Origin: Pectinophora gossypiella
Taxonomy: Eukaryota; Arthropoda; Insecta; Lepidoptera; Gelechiidae
Length of the DNA: 64,000 bases
Direction of reading: 5' to 3'
Assembly (NCBI RefSeq): GCF_024362695.1
Contig: NC_065408.1
Span: 17,171,518-17,235,517, forward strand
Positions within the stretch are counted from its first letter, which is position 1, and each line of letters begins with the position of its first letter. Made by a program: the position numbers and the translations under genes. This document shows positions 48,598 to 59,927 of this stretch, in pieces. The notes beneath the pieces were generated by a model. It was given only the letters and a program-made list of their open reading frames with translations. It was not told the DNA's origin and searched no databases.

Positions 48598-48840
48598 GGA
48601 CGTATATAGGCAGTTTATGTTTATGTTATGTCGTAAAATCTGACAGAAGAATTGTATCCTTTCTAACATGACAGACAATTGTTTGAGCGATAGGCTGATC
48701 CCTTGTCATCATACGGTTCATCATATCCATCTTATGCGTTCGCATCAAGAGTGGCCGCAAGTTTTCTTTGATTACTTGTTGCTCTACCTACCCGATTAGG
48801 GATTGCGGGTGTGAGGTTATGTATGTACATATACTCTACT

Positions 48841-49382
48841 ACTACAAAATTTCATTTACTATTAATTTCAACCGCGCAAGTAATCAAAACGGGTCTTCAC
48901 TCCTAGAACAAGACACCTTTTAAACTTTTTTCCTTAAAACCTGTCAACAAGCTTTTTGCATCATTTTATACTTCCATTGACTTTTAAACAGGCATTTTAT
49001 ATGCAATCAATAAAATACAGTCTCTCGGTATGGGCCGAGTTTAATCGATCTTTCTTGTAAATCTTATTTTACATGTATATCGCGTAATGGATTTGTCAAG
49101 ATACAGATTTATCTTCGCAATTTGCATGTGTGACCGTAAATAACATGACTTTATCATTCTTGTGTCTAGTTTTCATCGTCTACATGTTTCTTGTTTATAT
49201 CTAGTTGATTGGTTTCTTCATTTAAATGTAAGAGCCTTTTAATTTTACTTTAAAATCCATTAACATTTGTATATTGGTCAGTAGCGTCTTGAACTTGAAT
49301 TTATTGAAAACATCCTATACCTATCTACCTAATACCATGGTATACCTATCTAAATAAATAAAAAAAAAAAAAAAAAAAAAAC
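48841..49382. other. no recognisable feature
   Basis: Ends in an A-rich run at 49355-49381. No gene. Confidence 0.4.
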
Positions 49383-49560
49383 AACATCTTAGAATGGAAG
49401 CTACAAGGAAAGAGAGGATTCGAAGGGGAAGACCAAGAAGAGCTTAAATGGAACAGATTAAAGAGAAGGTGAATGTCGTATCTTATAAGGAAGTGAAAGA
49501 ATTGGCCTTTGATAGACAGGAATGGAGAATGCTACACCTACAAGGACGTGGCTCTTAAAT
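49383..49560 (+). pseudogene. LINE ORF2 C-terminal fragment, family Q
   Basis: The frame reads MEQIKEKVNVVSYKEVKELA, then FDRQEWRMLHLQGRGS and a stop. An A-run precedes it and a SINE B follows 5 bp later. Confidence 0.65.
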
Positions 49561-49565
49561 GATTG

Positions 49566-49881
49566 ATTCTTCTTCTATCGTGTGGGTTGTGAGGTGGATG
49601 ACGAACCTCATCAACCCTGGTGTTAGGGTTATTATTGAGCCGCCAAAGGCTCTTGACGTGACTCGAGTAACGACTACGTACTTCCATCAGTAAATAGTAA
49701 CCGGGACCAACGGCTTACCGTGCCTTCCGAAGCACGGATCATCTTACTTCTGGTTAATCAGGTGATCAGCCTGCAATGTCCTAACCAAACTAGGGATCAC
49801 GAAGTGATTTGTCCCCCCAGGATTCGAACCCAGGACCTCCGGGTCGGGGGCAGAACGCTCAACCACTGGACCACGGAGGCC
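49566..49881 (-). mobile_element. SINE family B, full-length
   Basis: Tail TTCTTCTATCGTGTGGGTTG, body TTGAGCCGCCAAAGGCTCTT, head GATTCGAACCCAGGACCTCC and CTCAACCACTGGACCACGG. Confidence 0.85.
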
Positions 49882-50089
49882 GTTATTATTGATTGTTTTT
49901 TTTATTTATTTTCATTATATCCTTAATCTAAATAATACATGGTTTGAATGATGCCGTTAAACCACAGAGGTTTGTCTCGGCACCCATTCGTCGCATTAAA
50001 ACAGAAAAAAAAATGATGACGAGTAGCTGCTTACGATTTAATCCGTTGCTCCTTCTGCTGCTGTTGTTTCTTCGTTTATGAATCGTGAT

Positions 50090-50330
50090 ACTAAAACATA
50101 GAACGTATTCTGCTGCTTATCATCTCGGGCATGTCGTATAAATGTCGGTCTTTACGACATGTTTCCGTCGTGAGGAATTGATTCGCTTTTAACTTGATGA
50201 ATCATTTTAATATATTATGAACGATGGGCTGACCATCTATCACATACTGTTCGTTATATCCATGTTAAAACTTCGCATCAACAGTGGCTGCCAGTTGCAT
50301 CTTTTGAATACTTGGGACTCTGTTCAACGT
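50090..50330 (+). mobile_element. family E, decayed
   Basis: AAAACATAGAACGTATTCTG, CTCGGGCATGTCGTATAAAT and CATCAACAGTGGCTGCCAGT, in family order. Confidence 0.5.
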
Positions 50331-51014
50331 AATTAAAGGTGCTGTGCGTAGATATATGTGATATTATTTCCGATTTCTCGAGCAAAATTATCACTTAGTC
50401 CTTAATACAAATTTATAACGCTCTTAAATCACATTTCATGTCCATTAGTTGAGACAGCAATATTTCATAATTGTAATATTATAATGTATTATTATTTACA
50501 TGACCCGAACTACGTAATAAAGTAATCATAACATTTAGAACAAGCACTATAAGATATCGATAATCGATATACCGCAGATAAGACTATGAATTTTATCATG
50601 AACCTAAAATTACATTCAACCACATTCCGCTCTGATCGAATGGCACACTATAAAATGTTTAATCAATTCGCAAATAACACTGGTTGAAGTAAGCACCTCT
50701 GCAGACGGAAATATTGGAGATATAGATAAGTTTAATTGCATTAGTGGTACAGATTCCATGAAGCGATAAACTATGACATTATACTGTTTACCAGCTGAGT
50801 GGCAGCTTGGTTGAGAATTGGCTCAATTCTAAAACCAAATGCCTCGTGTATCAATTTTAATTTTGACAATAATTGACAACATTGAAGTCGTAATCCCGAA
50901 AGTCTTTTTAAAATCCAAATCTTTTTGCTTAACTATTGTGTCTGGAAATCTCGGTCGCAAGAGGTAATTACACCTTTAAAACCTGAACTCTTCGCCAGCT
51001 ATTCTTATGTCTAT
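50331..51014. other. no recognisable feature
   Basis: Nothing supported. Confidence 0.35.
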
Positions 51015-51130
51015 CTTTTGGGGTAAACGAAGATCATGGAATTCCAGTTACTGCACTTCTGATTCACCACATTCGCTTATTCCACTTTCATCAAAATCTT
51101 CATGCATTCTCGCCGGTTTAGAGAACTGAT
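51015..51130 (-). mobile_element. LINE family F fragment, decayed
   Basis: GGAATTCCAGTTACTGCACT and CATTCTCGCCGGTTTAGAGA resemble 25500-25620 read in the same direction. Confidence 0.4.
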
Positions 51131-51182
51131 AACGAGTAACTAGTATTAATCCTTATTCTATGCTAATAGCACACCCCGGAAA

Positions 51183-51448
51183 TCATCATCAGCTTAAGAG
51201 CCACGCTCTTGTCGGTGTAGCATTTTCCATTTTAGTCTATCAAAGGCCAATTCCTTGACTTCCCTATAAGACACGACGTTAACCTTTTCTTTAATTTGTT
51301 CCATGTAAGCTCTTCTTGTTTTCCCCTTCCTCTCTTTCCTTCTATGATGTTTTTAATAAATTCGTCGTGTCTTATTAGGTGTCCAATCATCTTGCCTCTT
51401 CTGTCCTCAATAATTCTCAGTATTTGTCTTTTTTCCCTTACTCTTACT
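51183..51448 (-). pseudogene. LINE ORF2 C-terminal fragment, family Q, longest copy
   Basis: The minus frame reads QILRIIEDRRGKMIGHLIRH, then DEFIKNIIEG, and on to the VNVVSY-like tail with breaks. This GHLIRH...IIEG order is common at the end of insect LINE polyproteins. The clade is not resolved. Confidence 0.65.
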
Positions 51449-51810
51449 ACACCTCGGACACTTCATACAAAACACGTCGTTTTACACATACACTACACAT
51501 TGACGTATTATGACATACACGCGTATCTGTGTGTGTGACATCTGATGCCCTTTACGATTGGAGACTAAAGTAAGATCGGAGGGGTTGCTGGTGAGGAGCG
51601 GAAAGTTGCCGATCTATATCATAGAATAAGAAATAATACGGCAACTCTCTGCTCCCCACCAGCATCAGAGCTAGGTTTATCTCACCCCTTCGAACATAGT
51701 TTTGTCTTGAATTGTATGGCGTCAGACGTCATACACCCAGGTGCGCGTGGTCGATAATGTTAATGGTGTCTGTGTAAAACGAGGTTTTTTGTATGGAGTG
51801 TCCGGGGTGT
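51449..51810. mobile_element. foldback MITE, family J (about 362 bp)
   Basis: The ends are ACACCTCGGACACTTCATAC and the inverted GTATGGAGTGTCCGGGGTGT. Further in, CGTTTTACACA and TGTGTAAAACG pair, and near the centre TGGTGAGGAGCGG and CTGCTCCCCACCAGCA pair. Non-coding. Confidence 0.65.
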
Positions 51811-52203
51811 GTCTACGTTTTATTATTCCTTACTCTATGTTAATAATATTTTTCACAGGTACTTAAATAAATCTGTAATAATCACTCACCTCACTTGCGT
51901 TAAGACCTAAAGTAGCAACATTATTAATTCCCGGAATGTAACCAAGTGCAGAAACTACTAGTAAATCGTTGGCTAACTTTAAATTATCTTTTGAAACTTA
52001 TAGCCTTTGCTTTGTATTAAATTTATCGAAAGAGCAATGGTTTGGTATGAGACACACGAGTGTAGCGGTTTTAAGGGTATTTATTGTGTAGGATGTTCCA
52101 AAAAATATCAGATTACTCCTAACATTATCCAAAAAATCATCTTTTCCTGTATATTGGGGGAAGCCCGTGCTTTAGTTTAAGCCTTCCGTTGTCAGTACAA
52201 CAT
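51811..52203. other. no recognisable feature
   Basis: Nothing supported. Confidence 0.35.
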
Positions 52204-52490
52204 TTAATTATTTTTTTGACGTGACTTATTGTACAGTTATTATATTCTATTCTAATGGCATTACTACTTGGCCGGACAAATGAAGAGCACTGATGGCTCT
52301 TATCTGATACAATATTTAAGAGAACTAGGCCTGAGAGTGTTCAGTGGGGTGCTAACCTCGGCTGAGAGGATTATATTTGAAAAGATTAATCGTCACTAGT
52401 GGTCTAATAGCAATAAGCGCTGAATGAGGGAAATCGTTTGCCACTCTGATGGGGTCGGTAGCGGTGTCCTGAAGTGTGCTTAGATGCCGA
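52204..52490 (-). mobile_element. retroposon family D
   Basis: The minus frame contains VANDFPHSALIAIRPLVTIN and LFKYNPLSR, the family tail peptide. The T-rich start TTTTTTTGACGTGACTTATT is the poly(A) end. Confidence 0.7.
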
Positions 52491-52534
52491 ATCTTTTCTT
52501 GCATAACATTACATATATTAATATATATATATAA

Positions 52535-52645
52535 TATAATATAGCCTTGACCCATAAGCCATGTTAGGGGCCCTTGGCGACTCAATAACCCTGACACCAG
52601 GGTTGATAAGGTAATACATCTCACAACCCACAGGATAGAAGAAAA
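52535..52645 (+). mobile_element. SINE family B tail
   Basis: GGCGACTCAATAACCCTGAC, then ACCAGGGTTGATAAGG and ACAACCCACAGGATAGAAGA. Preceded by an (AT)n stretch. Confidence 0.6.
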
Positions 52646-52975
52646 GAAGATATAATAATATTCTTCTTCTTTTTCTAATCCTTTTATGCCCTGTTGGGAT
52701 GTAGGGCTCGAATAACAGATTTTCACTCCTCGTGATATTTGTTTTATATATATAAACTAAAGAGGAAATGTATAAATATTAAATTGATCAAATTCGCTGG
52801 ATGAGGGTAGGCCTATGCCAAGCTATACCTAAATCCGACTGATAAAAAACAAAAGTTATTTGACCCATGAGACATGGTTTGGCGCGACTCTCACAAGTCG
52901 TCCTTTCTTACAGTTGCAATTAATGGTAACCTAACCTTACCTACCTAGATAAAATAAATGTATTATTACAGCTAT
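52646..52975. other. no recognisable feature
   Basis: Nothing supported. Confidence 0.35.
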
Positions 52976-53545
52976 GAGTTGTACCAATCCCCAATTGTTC
53001 CGCATTTGCCTCGCCTAGTTTCGCCTCGATTGAAAATTCCGCTTATGCCCCACATTTTATTCCTCTTTCGCCTCGAAAGTCATTTTTGTAAGTAAATTAT
53101 TATTTTTTTCCTGTTTTGCCTCATTTTATGTACCTGTTTCGTCTCGCTTTTTTGTTTAAGCATTTTACTTCGACATTAGTACAGACAACCAAAAAAAATG
53201 TATCACGAATATTTGAAAAAAAGAAACTTAGTAGTACTATTGTAGTAATCGATCTGTGATTCTGATTGTTATTTAATAATAAACACTTTTCTAAATATTG
53301 AAATAGTTTTATTTGTCTATAATTACTAAAAATAATTTTCTCTAATTCAAGAAAACAATTGTATACTTGTAAATAATACTCAACGCAATACATAAAAAGA
53401 ATCACATCCAATTTAGTTTTGCTAACTGTACATTAAGTGATGTAGGAATGTGGGACGAAACAGGAAACAAATTAAAAAAGGGGCAAATGTGGAAGTTTTT
53501 AGAATGTGGGTCGAAAAAGCGGGGCAAATGCGGAACGAGAGCCAA
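52976..53545. repeat. inverted repeat built of TTCCGCATTTGCC / TTTCGCCTCG subunits
   Basis: The left arm (about 52990-53155) has successive GTTCCGCATTTGCCTCGCC, TTTCGCCTCG, ATTCCGCTTATGCCCCACA, TTTCGCCTCG and CCTGTTTTGCCTCA units. The right arm (about 53440-53545) has the inverted GGGACGAAACAGG, GGGGCAAATGTGG and CGGGGCAAATGCGGAAC. Between the arms lies about 290 bp of unrelated AT-rich DNA. It may be a foldback element with internal repeats. Confidence 0.6.
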
Positions 53546-53787
53546 TCCCACCTCAAGCGGCGAGGCGATAATTTTATACAGCAAAGTGACATTACCTAGC
53601 CACTGTATTGCTTGTTGTAGGTTTTTATAAACACTGATAACTAGTGGAATAATAATGTGTAGTCTGGTTTTTGCTTTTAATATAAATGGTAGTTAATACA
53701 GCTTAGCCAATAATATCGATTAAAGTGTTTCAAGTCAAATACGAGTAAGAGTTTTAGACATTAATGCATGTACTAACAAAGACTAAT

Positions 53788-54103
53788 CTTCTTCTATCGT
53801 GTGGGTTGTGAGGTGGAGTACCAACCTCATCAACCCCGGTGTCAGGGTTACTATTGAGCCGCCAAAGGCCCCTGAAATGGCTCATGTAATGACTACTTAC
53901 TTACATCAGTAAGAAGTAACCGGGGCCAACGGCTTACCGTGGCTTCCGAACCACGGATCATCTTACTTTCGGACAATCAGATAATCAGCCTGTAATGTCC
54001 TAACCAAACTAGTGATCATAAAGTGATTTTTGTGATGTCCCCACCGGACCCAGGACCTCTGGATCGTGAGCCCAAAGCTCAACCACTAGACCACAGAGAT
54101 CGT
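53788..54103 (-). mobile_element. SINE family B, full-length
   Basis: Tail TTCTTCTATCGTGTGGGTTG, body TTGAGCCGCCAAAGGCCCCT, head ending CTCAACCACTAGACCACAG. The B-box is damaged (the CGAAC core is deleted near 54050). Confidence 0.8.
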
Positions 54104-54308
54104 TACGTAGGTTAATAAAAATAATTCATAATCATAACCCATTGGCAATAAAGCCTTCTTTGAAAGTATCTCAGTCGGCAAACAGATTACAGATAAATAG
54201 TTGTGTATGACAAAACAGGATACTGGGCCCAGCTTTATCACTAGGTGGGGTAAGACGATCGTGGCGCTATGTAGACAGACGAGTTTATTAATTAATATTT
54301 ATACTAAA

Positions 54309-54605
54309 CAGCCTCTGTGGTTTAGTGGTTAGAGCGTTAGGCTCACGATCTGGTGGTCCGGAAATGTGAGACTGTCCTTTGTTTGGTATGGACTTTGCAA
54401 GCTTAAATCACATGATTGTCCGATAATTGAGATGATTTTGTAAATCGGAGGGTACGTTAAGCCGTTGTTCCTGGCTATTAGCCGTAATAAAAACTCCTCC
54501 ACCAACCCGCAGTGGAGCAGCGTGGCGGAGCATGTTCCATACCCCCTCCGGTTGATTGACGGGAGGCCTGTGCCCAGCAGAGGAACGTATATAGGCTGTT
54601 TATAT
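54309..54605 (+). mobile_element. SINE family C, full-length
   Basis: tRNA-like head GTTTAGTGGTTAGAGCGTTA and GGCTCACGATCTGG, body ACGTTAAGCCGTTGTTCCTG, tail GGCCTGTGCCCAGCAGAGGA and ACGTATATAGGCTGTTTATA. A possible duplication TTTATAYTAAAC lies at both ends. Confidence 0.8.
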
Positions 54606-54611
54606 TAAACT

Positions 54612-54960
54612 TCGTCATCTATCTACTCAGCCTGTATCCACCTAGTGCTGGGTATAGGCCTTCTATCTTTCACGTCATCCTTTTCGGTTCCGTGCAAGTC
54701 TCATCCATTACTTTCCGGCGTACCTCATAATTTCTCCCGACTATTGGACTGGTGGTCTGCCTCGATATCGCGTACCATGGCTTGGGCAACATTCAGTAAC
54801 ACCTTTAGTTCGTCTGTTGTCTTCCCGTCTTGCCAAGTGTCCTGCCCATGTCCACTTAAGCCTAGCGATTCGTACACCTGCATGTTTGACTTTAGTGCGT
54901 TGCCGAATTTCGACGTTTGGTATATGATCTACCAGGTGGATGCTTAACATGGCCCTTTAT
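54612..54960 (-). pseudogene. RTE-like LINE ORF C-terminal fragment
   Basis: The minus frame reads HLVDHIPNVEIRQRTKVKHA, then IARLKWTWAGHLARRED and HGTRYRGRPP, then stops. It is the same protein region as 28542-28860 but clearly another subfamily. Confidence 0.75.
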
Positions 54961-55404
54961 GCATCTCTAATTTCACCAATTCTTCGTTTTTTTTTTTCAG
55001 AAAAGTTACTTTTTAATGTCCGAATTATTAGGTACCCAAAGAATTTCTGAAAACTAATACTTCTCACAAAACGGTTGCCTAAACTCACATTTAACTGAAA
55101 ACCCCAATAAATCTAAATTAACTACCACAAAAACATAATTACCATTACAATCGACGCGTTTTATCGTTTTAATTACGTTCGCGTGAATAGCCCCCTTGTA
55201 ATTCGCTGTAATATAACTAGTAAGAGCGTAATCTTTGTAATCGTCTGTAATCGTCGTAATTAACGCAACTAAATCACCGACTATCTTGCATGGGTAATTT
55301 GTTGTTGGCGCCTTTTGAAATGATATGAGAATATTAATAGGAACGCAGATTATAGTATTAGGAGGTATTTTTACACCGCTTTTAGTCTAGTATTATTTTG
55401 CCAG
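54961..55404. other. no recognisable feature
   Basis: Nothing supported. Confidence 0.35.
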
Positions 55405-55510
55405 TAATCAGAATCATTTATCCAACGTAATCATCATGGGTATCATGGGTCAATTTTACATTATTTGAATACGTTCTTCATTTCGCAAGATATTATGGCT
55501 AAGGAGAAGA
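55405..55510 (-). mobile_element. LINE 3' tail
   Basis: AATCAGAATCATTTATCCAA, CGTAATCATCATGGG and GATATTATGGCTAAGGAG parallel 35570-35700. Confidence 0.55.
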
Positions 55511-56389
55511 AACGGGAAAAGGCTTTATAGTTATGAACTGTTTTTTTTTCGCTTCCTCTCCATGATGTAGGTAGAATAATTATAATGTTGATTCGAAGTC
55601 GAGAACTATTAGTTCTTTGGCTTTTAGGAAGGACTAGATGAACAAACCGCGCTAGATTCTGAATGTATTAAATAGAGTCAGATCAAGAGTACTCCAAACC
55701 GGATATATTCGATAAGCATTTCGTTTGGTTTGGTTTAGTTTGGTTATACACGGCGATACGGCTCACCATCATGTTGGTCTAACAGAAAATCTTGAGATGG
55801 ACGTCTCTCTGACTGTCCTTATAATATTATCGTCGTAAGTTTAAATGATGTTATTATGAATAAATGTATCGTCCTGTCGACGAATAGTCCAATAGCAAAT
55901 CGGTCGTAGGAGAACGGTTGCGGAATCTATATTATGGTATGTTATTTAGCTATTCAATAGAATCACTCTTCGGCGCAACTCTAGTTCTGACCAATAATGC
56001 TAAGGAAAAGACTATCTATAAAGACTAAACGATGACAAGGCCACTATTTCTCCCATAAACGTCCCATTCACAGCTCAGCAGTAAATCCCGCATGGTATAT
56101 TTCGTAGCTATTCAATATTCAACTGGTAACGAGGTACAGGTAAGAGGCGGGACTCGGTATTCAATTTACTTGGAGACGCTGTGCGCGACTCTGCTCCTAA
56201 GAGTCGACCCTTTTCTAATTTATAGGTTATCTTTTGTTTGGAGGGTGCTTTGGAGTACAGGTCAGCGGACTGCGGATCGATGGGATGTGGGTTACTGTGA
56301 AATATTTAGGGTTAAGCAAATTAAAGATCTACCCGAATTTACTGGTCCAGATAGTAATGCTTGAGAAGTGTATGGGTCTGCAAAGAATC
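55511..56389. other. no gene; SINE I trace near 55745
   Basis: ACACGGCGATACGGCTCACC and ATGTTGGTCTAACAGAAAA (55745-55800) belong to SINE family I. A 90-codon open frame at 56092 has no recognisable feature. Confidence 0.35.
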
Positions 56390-56560
56390 CAGATGGGCGG
56401 CCTTATTGCTCTAAAGCAATTTCTTCCAGGCAACCACTACCAGGGATCAGCCATAGAAAGAACTTGGATGCGGGACGGTGCAACAACGGTTAATATAATA
56501 ACACATATACAGGTTTTATCAAATATACTTGACATAATAATTACATACTGAATATAGGTA
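56390..56560 (-). mobile_element. LINE 3' UTR, CR1/Jockey-like, inverted
   Basis: GGGCGGCCTTATTGCTCTAA, AGCAATTTCTTCCAGGCAAC and GATGCGGGACGGTGCAAC are the reverse complement of the 3' UTR at 44590-44680. Confidence 0.65.
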
Positions 56561-56934
56561 ATAAAATGCATATTATTAACCTAATAACACCTAACCGAAC
56601 TATTAAGAAAAAAAGCTATACACACACACACAATAGAGTTAGGGAAATATAGCAGAATACATCATAATATATATGGCACTGACGATCACCTTAATAAGGT
56701 TATGTCAACCCCATGAAAGGGTATTTGACTGGGTCGAAGATAAAATATAAAATGGTAATTTAGAAATAGAAGCCAATCAAAGATTTATCAAAAGTCAATA
56801 ACGGTTTACATTTCGTCCTATTTTCGAATTTTATTAATAAATTAACTAATTATGAGTACGACGTTTTACCACTTTTATTGATGACGTAACAGGACAGTAA
56901 ATCCATACAAACAGAGAAAACTTATCATAATCAG
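56561..56934. other. no gene; possible repeat N trace near 56868
   Basis: CGACGTTTTACCACTTTTAT and TGATGACGTAACAGG resemble the start of repeat N. Otherwise nothing. Confidence 0.3.
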
Positions 56935-57183
56935 AACACACGTCAATTTTAGGCAGGAATTTTGGCCAAGGATATTGGCCAATAATCCGACTCCGAGAAT
57001 TAAGTTGATAGCACACTTCAAACGGTTTGCATAACAGCGAGATGCCTGTATAATTCGCCCGAGTTATTAATTCATTTTAAAATTAACAGTTGTCAATCAC
57101 CCGTGCCTTTCCTTTTTGGTGGATAAGAAAATGATGGGTATAACTTAAAATAAAATTAGGAGGTGTCTCCAGGAATCGGAGCC
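56935..57183. mobile_element. MITE family G, left end missing
   Basis: AACACACGTCAATTTTAGGC, ACAGCGAGATGCCTGTATA and CCTTTCCTTTTTGGTGGATA, ending CAGGAATCGGAGCC. Confidence 0.65.
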
Positions 57184-57454
57184 AATATCACTGATGCTGT
57201 CGTTTTCAAAATCGTTTGCAATTTGACTAAACCCAGGCTCAACATGAAAGATCTAATATGAATACGACCCACAGCTACGCACTGTAACCGCCTACCAATA
57301 TAAAGACAACATAAAGTGTAATATTAATGATAAGCTTCGCCCTTTCTATGTCTTGTGAGTGATGATGATAGGTACTTATGTATTGAATGTAATGATGGTA
57401 TGTGTTTAAGTGGATAATACTAAAAAAGAACACAGAGAAAAAAAGAGAGAACCG

Positions 57455-57705
57455 TAGTAGCCTAGTAGGTAGATCGCTTGCCTCTCACTTTAAGGTCGCA
57501 GGTTTGAATCCAGCACAGCCCTAAACCAATGATTGTCGAATTTGTTATCGAATTCATGTTTGGATCATAAACGATCATGATGTTATCGTATCAGGTTTGA
57601 AGGTCAGACAGGCAGACACTTCTGTAAAAAACCGGACTTGTCAAATCTTCAGGTTAGGTAAGCGGACCCTGTGAAAAACGGGATAATGCTAATTAGATGA
57701 TGACT
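57455..57705 (+). mobile_element. SINE family A, near full-length, plus strand
   Basis: tRNA-like head GTAGCCTAGTAGGTAGATCG and GGTCGCAGGTTTGAATCCAG, body GTCAGACAGGCAGACACTTC, then GGTTAGGTAAGCGGACCCTG and AAAACGGGATAATGCTAA with a GATGATGA tail. Confidence 0.8.
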
Positions 57706-57759
57706 AAAAGAGAACGCAGGTTATGAACATTGAATATGCTATCAAATGTGCATCATACC

Positions 57760-57890
57760 TCACAAAATCAAATAAAAATGAAATCAAAAATATACTTTAC
57801 TACAGAATAACGGAAACATACAAACATACATAACACATGAATAAAGTACAATTGGCTTAACCAATTTCTTTCAGGCACCCCCAAGCCACG
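57760..57890 (-). mobile_element. LINE 3' tail, inverted
   Basis: On the minus strand, GGTGCCTGAAAGAAATTGGT, then AAGCCAATTGTACTTTATTC, and a TTTGATTTCATTTTTATTTG tail. Confidence 0.6.
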
Positions 57891-57999
57891 AGTGATTATA
57901 ATTAAAATATAACTGAAAATTCTGACAACGCGTCTGATGATATAGTACTTATTAAACTTAAAAATACTATACATTATTTTCCAGCGAAGTAAAAAATTT

Positions 58000-58110
58000 A
58001 ATACACAAACATAAACTCACGCCTAGTTCTCACCGAGGTAAGCAGAGACTATGTAATTCCATTTGCTTCGATCGTGACACACGTCTCTTGCTTCCTCTAC
58101 ATTCATCACA
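58000..58110 (-). mobile_element. LINE family F 3' end
   Basis: ACATAAACTCACGCCTAGTT and CCATTTGCTTCGATCGTGAC, as at 25490-25590. Confidence 0.6.
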
Positions 58111-58876
58111 CGTTTCAAAGAAAAATAAAGCAAATAAAAAAAAAATCAATAATTCAAAAATATTTATTTTTCAATATTGGCTTACAAAGTTAGCGCTTTT
58201 TGAACGTCAAAAAATTAAATTACATATTATGTAACTAGCTGTAAAACTACTACCACATCGAAGACTACTACCACATAAAAGAAAAGAATAATGCATTCCG
58301 GTGATAATTTCCAATAAGTCACTGCAAAAAAGGAACGCATAATTTATTTTATAAATAGCTGTTTATTGCCAACAGTTACAGTCAACGTATTTATTACATT
58401 TGTAGTCCTAAATGTCAAACGAAGTCAGCCGACAATATTTAAAAATCTAATTTCCAAAAAAATAAATAGTTGGAAGGAAAATGTACACGTTTTAAAACTC
58501 AAACCGTTTAAGAATTCTGGAAACTTGGAACTCCGACCCCACAATGGACAGGGGAAGGAAAACCAAACGCCAACCAAAGGCTACTTGGATGGGTGTGAAT
58601 TTTTTATGGTATAGGGTGCTCCCCCCTTAGGAAAACACCACCTCGTGGGGAAAAGACTAATAAACGGCCATGGTAGTTGCCAGTGATGATGACGAAACTG
58701 GAATTGGATGCGGCATCGGAAGTGAACATAAATGATATTTAATAGACAACAAAAATTAAAACTTACTATCGAAGTTTTTAACATGTTTACCTTTAATAAT
58801 GACAAGAAAACTATTCAAAATCATGTAATAACATTAACGTAACAACCTAAAAAAGCATTTGACACAGATTGTTCAG
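58111..58876. other. no recognisable feature
   Basis: Two open frames of 70-80 codons (58366 and 58581) show no recognisable domain and no match to the families here. Confidence 0.35.
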
Positions 58877-59000
58877 TTAATCAATCAATAATTCTTTATT
58901 GGACAAAAACATAAGTAAAGGCCATGTACAAACGAATAAAATAAGCACAATAGGCGGCCTTATTGCTAAACAGAAATTTCTGCCAGCAACCATAGTTGAA
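58877..59000 (-). mobile_element. LINE 3' tail, inverted
   Basis: On the minus strand, GCTGGCAGAAATTTCTGTTT, AGCAATAAGGCCGCCTATTG and TGTCCAATAAAGAATTATTG with an ATTGATTGATT end. Confidence 0.65.
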
Positions 59001-59419
59001 CGATGTTTTAGATAAATTAGAATTAAAAAAAAACATTGTTTAATACCAACACTACTAAAGATATCACATCATTTTGAGTGTTCTACTGTTTCGCTATGAA
59101 ATTCTTGCACTCTTTACCTTATCCAATGTTCCAGTTGCCTTCTGCCTTCCCGGGGGTTACACTAGGACCATCTGGTGGTTCTCAGGGGCCAGTGGGTAAA
59201 CTTGGGAGCTGCATTTCTACTAGACCGGTAAGCCAGAAAACACCCGCAGGCCTCCAATTGTATGCCACGATGTTTTCATTATGGATGGAAATTTTGCCCG
59301 TAGCACCTTCTATGGGGATTTCGGATACTTAAGTTTCATTGGGGAAAGTTTCATATTTGTTTGATATGTGTATTGTTGGTTTTGAGACCTATCTGGCATA
59401 TTTATGGCTTACATTTTAT
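59001..59419. other. no recognisable feature
   Basis: An 84-codon open frame at 59078 is Gly/Pro-rich but has no feature that I can name on either strand. Confidence 0.35.
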
Positions 59420-59927
59420 GTAGCCATGTCATGTCCGTTAGAATTTTTAATAATCTGCCTGAGTCTTTAAAATCACTCCAATTTAACAATTTTAAACGCG
59501 CACTGTCCTCGTGGCTAACGGAAAAGTGTTTCTACTCAGTGCAAGAATATCTAAGTAAGAAAAATAATTGAGAGTTTGCTACCCGCATCGTGTTTGCACT
59601 TTGTTTTATTGTTTTATTATTTGAACTTTGACTTAACATTGTTGAATGAAAAATAATTTTGTTATACTTCTATTTTTATTGTATTACTTTTCTATAATTT
59701 TATTGACTTTTATTAATTTGAATTTGGTGAATGTGAATTAATTAAATGACATTTATTTAAATCTGTACAACAGCTAATTTCATAATAGGAGCTTTGTATT
59801 GACATTTTTATATTTTATAAATTTTGCATGATTTATGTAATCTAAATGCACGGTAAACTATATTTTTTTGTAACATCTGTCACACTGCATTTATGGCAAA
59901 TAAAGAATCTTATCTTATCTTATCTTA
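59420..59927 (+). mobile_element. 5'-truncated Jockey/CR1-like LINE
   Basis: The start encodes SVRIFNNLPESLKSLQFNNF, then KRALSSWLTEKCFYSVQEYL and a stop, the C-terminus of a LINE reverse-transcriptase protein. A 3' UTR of about 350 bp ends with AAATAAAGAATC and (TTATC)n. Confidence 0.75.

Larger units (their letters stand above)
48014..48627 (+). mobile_element. SINE family C inserted in family E, itself interrupted
   Basis: Flanked by the 13-bp duplication ATGTCGTAAAATC (48001-48013 and 48628-48640). The SINE body is GGAGGGCACGTTAAGCCGTT, CAACCCGCAGTGGAGCAGC and CCCAGCAGTGGGACGTATAT. The tail is separated from the body by the insert at 48214-48597. Confidence 0.8.
47935..48840 (+). mobile_element. 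family E LINE 3' region, split by a nested insertion
   Basis: The left part (to 48013) has GGGAGAAAAAACATAGAACA and CGGGCATGTCGTAAAATC. The right part (from 48628) has GTCGTAAAATCTGACAGAAG, GATAGGCTGATCCCTTGTCA and GTGAGGTTATGTATGTACAT. It rejoins at ATGTCGTAAAATC, which is duplicated. Confidence 0.75.

Noticed and set aside
48400..48678. 92-aa His/Ile/Tyr-repeat protein on the minus strand
   Set aside because: It is the translation of the TATG/TGTG microsatellite.
59078..59332. 84-aa Gly/Pro-rich protein
   Set aside because: No domain, no splice signal and no second copy; the opposite strand is equally uninformative.
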